Origin: Pseudoxanthomonas sp. CF125
GTDB taxonomy: Bacteria; Pseudomonadota; Gammaproteobacteria; Xanthomonadales; Xanthomonadaceae
Direction: 5' to 3'
Assembly: GCF_900104085.1 (NCBI RefSeq)
Contig: NZ_FNLD01000002.1
Coordinates: 1 to 64,000 of the forward strand
Length of the DNA stretch: 64,000 nucleotides
The notes beneath the pieces are model-generated. The model saw only the letters and a list, made by a program, of their open reading frames with translations, had not been told where the DNA came from and did not search any database. A program made the position numbers and the translations under genes. Every line of letters begins with the position of its first letter. Position 1 is the first letter of the stretch. Below, piece by piece: positions 60,551 to 64,000 of the stretch.

Positions 60551-61969
60551 ATGAAGGCGTTGATCGCGCTCGCTGCCGCTGCGCTCGTGGCGTGTCCGGT
60601 GGCAGCACAGGTGCCGACCGGCACGATGGGGGAGCTGCGTCCGGACCAGAAGCAATTCTTCGAGCTCTACAAGGAACTGGTCGAGACCGACACCACGGTC
60701 ACCAACGGCAGCTGCACCCAGGCCGCCGAGCAGATCGCGGCGCGATTGAAGGCGGCCGGCTTCGCCGACGACCAGATCACCCTGTTCTCGGTGCCCGAAC
60801 ATCCGAAGGAGGGCGGCATCGTGGCGATCTATCCCGGCACGTCGGCCACGCTCAAGCCGATCCTGCTGCTGGCCCATATCGACGTGGTGGCGGCCAACCG
60901 CGCCGACTGGGAGCGCGACCCGTTCAAGCTGATCGAGGAGAACGGCTACTACTACGCCCGCGGCATCGCCGACGACAAGATGATGGCAGCGACCTGGGCC
61001 GACGCCCTGATCCGCTTCAGGCAGGACGGCTACAAGCCGGCGCGTACCGTCAAGATGGCCCTGACCTGCGGCGAGGAGACCGACACCGCGTTCAACGGCG
61101 CGCAGTACCTCGCCAACAACAAGCGCGACCTGATCGATGCGGCCTTCGCGCTCAACGAAGGCGGCGGCGGCGACACCGACGGCAAGGGCCATATCGTGGC
61201 GCAGTCGATCCAGGTCGGCGAGAAGATCTACCAGGACTACAAGCTTGTCGCCACCAATCGGGGAGGACACAGCTCCCAGCCGGTGCGCGACAACGCGATC
61301 TACGCCTTGTCCGACGCGCTGCTGAAGATCCGCGAGCACGAGTTTCCCGCCGAGTTCAATACCACCACCCGCGTGTTCTTCGAGCGTGCTGGCGCCGCGC
61401 GCAAAGACGCCATGGGAACGGCGATGATGGCCCTGGCGAAGAATCCGGGCGATGCCGACGCGGCGACGGTGGTCAACACCGACAAAGGGTTCCACTCGAT
61501 GCTGCGCACGACCTGCGTGGCGACCATGATCGATGGCGGCCATGCGGTCAACGCGCTGCCGCAGCGGGTGGAAGCCAACGTCAACTGCCGTATCTTTCCC
61601 GGCCATACGCCGGCCGAGATCAAGGACCGGTTGGCCGGCATCATCGGCAATCCCGGCATCTCGATCGAGCTGGCGCGCAAGGACAAGCCACTGGCCAAGT
61701 CGCCGCCCCTCGATCCGGCCATCATCGGCCCGATGGAGGCGCTGAGCGCGAAGTATTTCCCCGGCGTGCCGGTGATCCCGTCGCTCTCGACCGGCGCGAC
61801 CGACGGGCTCTACCTGTCGGCGGTGGGAATCCCGACCTACGGCGCGCCAGGCATGTGGGGCGACCCCGACGGCAACGGGGCCCATGGCCTCAACGAACGT
61901 CTTGAAGTGCGTTCTGTCTACGTCGGCCGCGATTACCTGTTCGACCTGGTCAAGGCGTTGGCAGAGTAA
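60551..61969 (+). CDS. Secreted M20-family metallopeptidase
   Basis: A 472-aa exported zinc peptidase. Signal peptide ~1-19. Metal ligands: H and D in LLLAHIDVVAA, D in GIADDKMMAA, E-E in TCGEETDTAF, E in LNEGGGGDTDG, and the C-terminal His in NGAHGLNERL. The dimerisation domain NRGGHSSQPVRDNAIYAL is inserted. It hydrolyses dipeptides or small amidated substrates in the periplasm. AAGGAGAAG precedes the ATG at 60551. Confidence 0.9.
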   Translation: MKALIALAAAALVACPVAAQVPTGTMGELRPDQKQFFELYKELVETDTTVTNGSCTQAAEQIAARLKAAGFADDQITLFSVPEHPKEGGIVAIYPGTSATLKPILLLAHIDVVAANRADWERDPFKLIEENGYYYARGIADDKMMAATWADALIRFRQDGYKPARTVKMALTCGEETDTAFNGAQYLANNKRDLIDAAFALNEGGGGDTDGKGHIVAQSIQVGEKIYQDYKLVATNRGGHSSQPVRDNAIYALSDALLKIREHEFPAEFNTTTRVFFERAGAARKDAMGTAMMALAKNPGDADAATVVNTDKGFHSMLRTTCVATMIDGGHAVNALPQRVEANVNCRIFPGHTPAEIKDRLAGIIGNPGISIELARKDKPLAKSPPLDPAIIGPMEALSAKYFPGVPVIPSLSTGATDGLYLSAVGIPTYGAPGMWGDPDGNGAHGLNERLEVRSVYVGRDYLFDLVKALAE

Positions 61970-62118
61970 GGAGAACGCCGTCAGTCGCAGGCGTCCAGCA
62001 GCCCCCGCGTTCCACAATTGTCTCGGGTCGGACGCGGAGTTCACTGATTCCGGTGCGCGGTGTAGCCTGATGTCTGATCACTTTCTGCGCAAGAAATGGC
62101 GGGTGACCCACTGACCGC

Positions 62119-62790
62119 ATGGAAGATGCCCCGTTGACCCCTTCCCGACCGGCGACCGCACAAACGTTGCTGGTTGTATTCGGCAGCCTGTGCGTATTGC
62201 TCGCGCCGCACCTCGGCGTGCCGATGTTCCTCTACCCATTGCTTGGGCTCGGCCTGTGTGCCGGGATGCTGCGGTATCAGTGGCTCGGGTTTGCCGACAT
62301 CGGGTTTCGGTGGCGGGCATTGGGAATCGTGCCGCTGCTGGTGGGCGGCACGCTCGGTGTGGCCTATGCGATGGCCAACTACACGGCGATCGGTCCGATG
62401 CTGGCTCGTCTGTTGGGCGAGCTGCCCGATCTTTCCAGTTTCGATTTCGTGCGCGCGCACCTGTTCGGTTATCTGATTGCCCTCGCCCTGGCCTGGGTGA
62501 TCGGCGGGTTCTATGAAGAGCTCGTATTCCGCGGGTTTTTGCAGGCCATGCTTTTGCGGCACCTGCCGGCGTGGCATGGGCGGCCGGTTGTTGCGACGAC
62601 GCTCGTCGTGCTGCTGTTCGCCGCCTATCACGTGCAACTCGGTGCCTTCGGCGTGGCCAATGCGCTGGTATTCGCGGTGTTCGCGGCGGCAGTGCGGCAG
62701 CGCTGGCCGGACAACCTGTGGTACGTGATCAGTTTTCATGCCTGCGCCGACATGACTGCCTTCACGTTGATGCATCTGGGGTATTTGTAA
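62119..62790 (+). CDS. CPBP-family intramembrane glutamic endopeptidase
   Basis: A 223-aa protein with about six membrane helices. The Abi/CPBP (Rce1-like) motifs are EExxxR as FYEELVFRGFLQAML, then FAAYHVQLG and the C-terminal FHACADM. Members can act in protein processing or in bacteriocin self-immunity; no partner is encoded here. The ATG at 62119 follows a weak purine stretch. Followed by REP elements. Confidence 0.87.
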   Translation: MEDAPLTPSRPATAQTLLVVFGSLCVLLAPHLGVPMFLYPLLGLGLCAGMLRYQWLGFADIGFRWRALGIVPLLVGGTLGVAYAMANYTAIGPMLARLLGELPDLSSFDFVRAHLFGYLIALALAWVIGGFYEELVFRGFLQAMLLRHLPAWHGRPVVATTLVVLLFAAYHVQLGAFGVANALVFAVFAAAVRQRWPDNLWYVISFHACADMTAFTLMHLGYL

Positions 62791-62968
62791 TCGCGGCCGT
62801 ACCCGGGCTACATCGCGGCAGAAGCCGTGCTTCGCTTCCGCCTCGCATTCCGCTCATGCTGCCCGCACGAATCCGCGCCAGGATAAGGCTGCAATCTCCA
62901 CAGGAGGCAAGCACGTGATTGGATCGAGCGGACCACGCGGGGGTCGAAATTCTGCGAGAGGAAGGGCC

Positions 62969-63050
62969 GTAGGCTGGGCTAGCTCCGTCAACCCAGCGCT
63001 TTTAGCTTGCAACCGCGAGATGCTGGGTTGATTAAACCAACCCAGCCTAC
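62969..63050. repeat. GTAGGCTGGGTT REP palindrome
   Basis: An 82-bp unit nearly identical to 54287-54368 and 56369-56450. It is 28 bp from the REP half that flanks the transposase gene. Confidence 0.92.
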
Positions 63051-63077
63051 CGGGCTACATCACTTCCCCTCAGCCCA

Positions 63078-63108
63078 GTAGGATGGGTTGAGCGCAGCGA
63101 TACCCATC
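63078..63108. repeat. REP unit at the 3' side of the transposase gene
   Basis: GTAGGATGGGTTGAGCGCAG...GATACCCATC, the inverted partner of 63674-63704. Its right end overlaps the TGA stop (63107-63109) of the transposase. Confidence 0.92.
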
Positions 63109-63640
63109 ACGTGCGCTCTCCGAAGCCGACGTCGCGACCCAGTGCAATACCCCAATCCGCAGACAGGATGCCTTTCGCCACATAACGGTGAAAGGTGGAA
63201 TGCGGCCAATCCACCGTCCTCAAGACATGGCCATGCTTCACGGGATTAAAGTGGATGTAGTCAATGTGGCTGTGCAGATCGGCTTCATTCCGGATCAGGT
63301 GTTCCCAATAACGGCGTTGCCATATCCCGCGTTCGCTTTTGTCGACTCGACTGGCTCTTCGGAGTTCCCCCTGAGGTACGTGGCGGGAGAGCCACGTCTT
63401 GAATAATCGCCAGCGAAGCGGGTAGTCGCTGTCGCCCGGAGGTAAGGTCCAGATCGCGTGCAGATGGTCTGGCAATACCACCATGGCGTCGATTTGAAAG
63501 GGGTGACGCGTCCGAACGTAACGCAGGGCTTGTCGCAATTCGTCAACACGATCCACCAATAACCGTGAGCGGCGCTCGGCTAGATTGATGGTGAAGAACC
63601 ATGTGGCGCCGGGAACATATGTGCGTCGATAGTTGGTCAT
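63107..63640 (-). CDS. REP-associated tyrosine transposase (RAYT)
   Basis: A 177-aa member of the Y1 transposase superfamily (TnpA_REP). The HUH motif is in MVVLPDHLHAIWTLP and the catalytic tyrosine in HIDYIHFNPVKHG, both intact. RRTYVPGATWFFTINLAERRSRLLV at the N-terminus and GIWQRRYWEHLIRNEADLHSHIDYIHFNPVK are typical of RAYTs. These single-copy enzymes nick and join REP hairpins. The gene is bracketed by two inverted copies of the very REP found throughout this window, so it is very probably the enzyme that spread them. Confidence 0.93.
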   Translation of the reverse strand: MTNYRRTYVPGATWFFTINLAERRSRLLVDRVDELRQALRYVRTRHPFQIDAMVVLPDHLHAIWTLPPGDSDYPLRWRLFKTWLSRHVPQGELRRASRVDKSERGIWQRRYWEHLIRNEADLHSHIDYIHFNPVKHGHVLRTVDWPHSTFHRYVAKGILSADWGIALGRDVGFGERT

Positions 63641-63673
63641 CCGTGACCTCTTGCGTGAGTGGTGGGATGGTAG

Positions 63674-63704
63674 CGATGGGTATCGCTTCGCTCAACCCAT
63701 CCTA
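63674..63704. repeat. REP unit at the 5' side of the transposase gene
   Basis: GATGGGTATCGCTTCGCTCA...CCATCCTAC, the mirror of 63078-63108, 34 nt upstream of the transposase start. Confidence 0.92.
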
Positions 63705-63734
63705 CAAGAGCTTCTCTGCTTTGATTACTTCCCT

Positions 63735-64000
63735 TCAGCCTAGGCGCAGCTCCTGCCTGACGCCGGTTCCACAGGCGGCGTAGATGGCATCGATGATTTT
63801 CAGGTCTTTCAGGCCTTCTTCGCCGTCGATGGGGACCATGGGTGTGTTCCCGTCAAGCAGGATGCCGGCCATCTCGTCCATCTGGAGGGTCTGGTGCCGG
63901 GCGTGCGGCTGCGCGAGTTCGCCTTTGTGGGTACGGCCCTGGATGGGGCCATAGCCCGTGGCAGGCTGCAGCTCGGCGAATCCCTGTTCGCCGGTCATAA
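63735..64000 (-). CDS. Gfo/Idh/MocA-family oxidoreductase, C-terminal part
   Basis: Only the last ~88 residues are in the window; the gene continues beyond the right edge. The C-terminal signature AELQPATGYGPIQGRTHKGELAQPHARHQTLQMDEMAGILLDG...PMVPIDGEEGLKDLKIIDAIYAACGTG is typical of the secreted or cytosolic Gfo/Idh/MocA sugar oxidoreductases. In these the C-terminal helix ends near this sequence. Partial at the 5' end, so function and localisation remain open. Confidence 0.8.
   Translation of the reverse strand, partial: MTGEQGFAELQPATGYGPIQGRTHKGELAQPHARHQTLQMDEMAGILLDGNTPMVPIDGEEGLKDLKIIDAIYAACGTGVRQELRLG

Overview
The window is high-GC DNA of the Lysobacteraceae/Xanthomonadaceae (Lysobacter- or Xanthomonas-like gammaproteobacterium). 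This is inferred from several things seen together. There is a LexA2-type SOS box on a lexA-imuA-imuB-dnaE2 operon, Xanthomonas-style integron attC sites, a probable XAC0095-like relic, an rsgA/aceE/maeB/dctA gene complement of xanthomonad style, and several families of palindromic REP repeats with a REP-associated transposase. No rRNA, tRNA, CRISPR array or complete insertion sequence with its own transposase was seen apart from the REP-associated transposase at 63.1-63.6 kb.

Layout. 0-12.3 kb is housekeeping and metabolism: two amidohydrolases (one lacking the metal-binding HxH), AMP nucleosidase, a DUF924 protein, a glutaredoxin/HesB/rhodanese fusion, a polysaccharide deacetylase, a methyltransferase with an SGNH hydrolase, an AlaA-like aminotransferase, RsgA and a QEGLA-motif protein. 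12.4-21.2 kb looks like a C4-dicarboxylate module: an OprO/P-type porin, a NarL-type response regulator, a hybrid kinase with a DctB-like sensor, DctA and NADP-malic enzyme. The porin and dctA share the same 17-bp palindrome at exactly the same distance from their start codons. 21.4-24.8 kb is a partner-switch cluster (SpoIIE phosphatase, RsbW-like kinase, two STAS proteins), followed by aceE.

27.9-34.5 kb is accessory DNA with lower GC in its first half. It holds an operon of an acidic-tailed unknown protein, an XRE-ImmA/IrrE protein and the DarT/DarG toxin-antitoxin pair. After that come a small zinc-ribbon protein, a 5'-truncated gene relic, and an integron-type cassette array with three complete attC sites and one truncated one, but no integrase in view. 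34.5-43.4 kb carries an AraC/SDR divergent pair, an excalibur protein, a secreted subtilase, a secreted chitinase and a type II restriction-modification pair. 44.0-50.4 kb is the SOS mutagenesis operon lexA-imuA-imuB-dnaE2, with alkB translationally coupled at its 3' end.

50.7-64 kb contains a DUF2306 membrane protein, a DUF2383 four-helix protein, two alpha/beta hydrolases, a second AraC/SDR divergent pair, a DUF5694 protein, and an SPFH/zinc-ribbon/small-membrane-protein operon. It ends with an M20 peptidase, a CPBP protease, the REP-associated tyrosine transposase flanked by inverted REPs, and the 3' end of a Gfo/Idh/MocA oxidoreductase. At least seven palindromic repeat families fill the intergenic spaces. 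Some of them supply start or stop codons to neighbouring genes.
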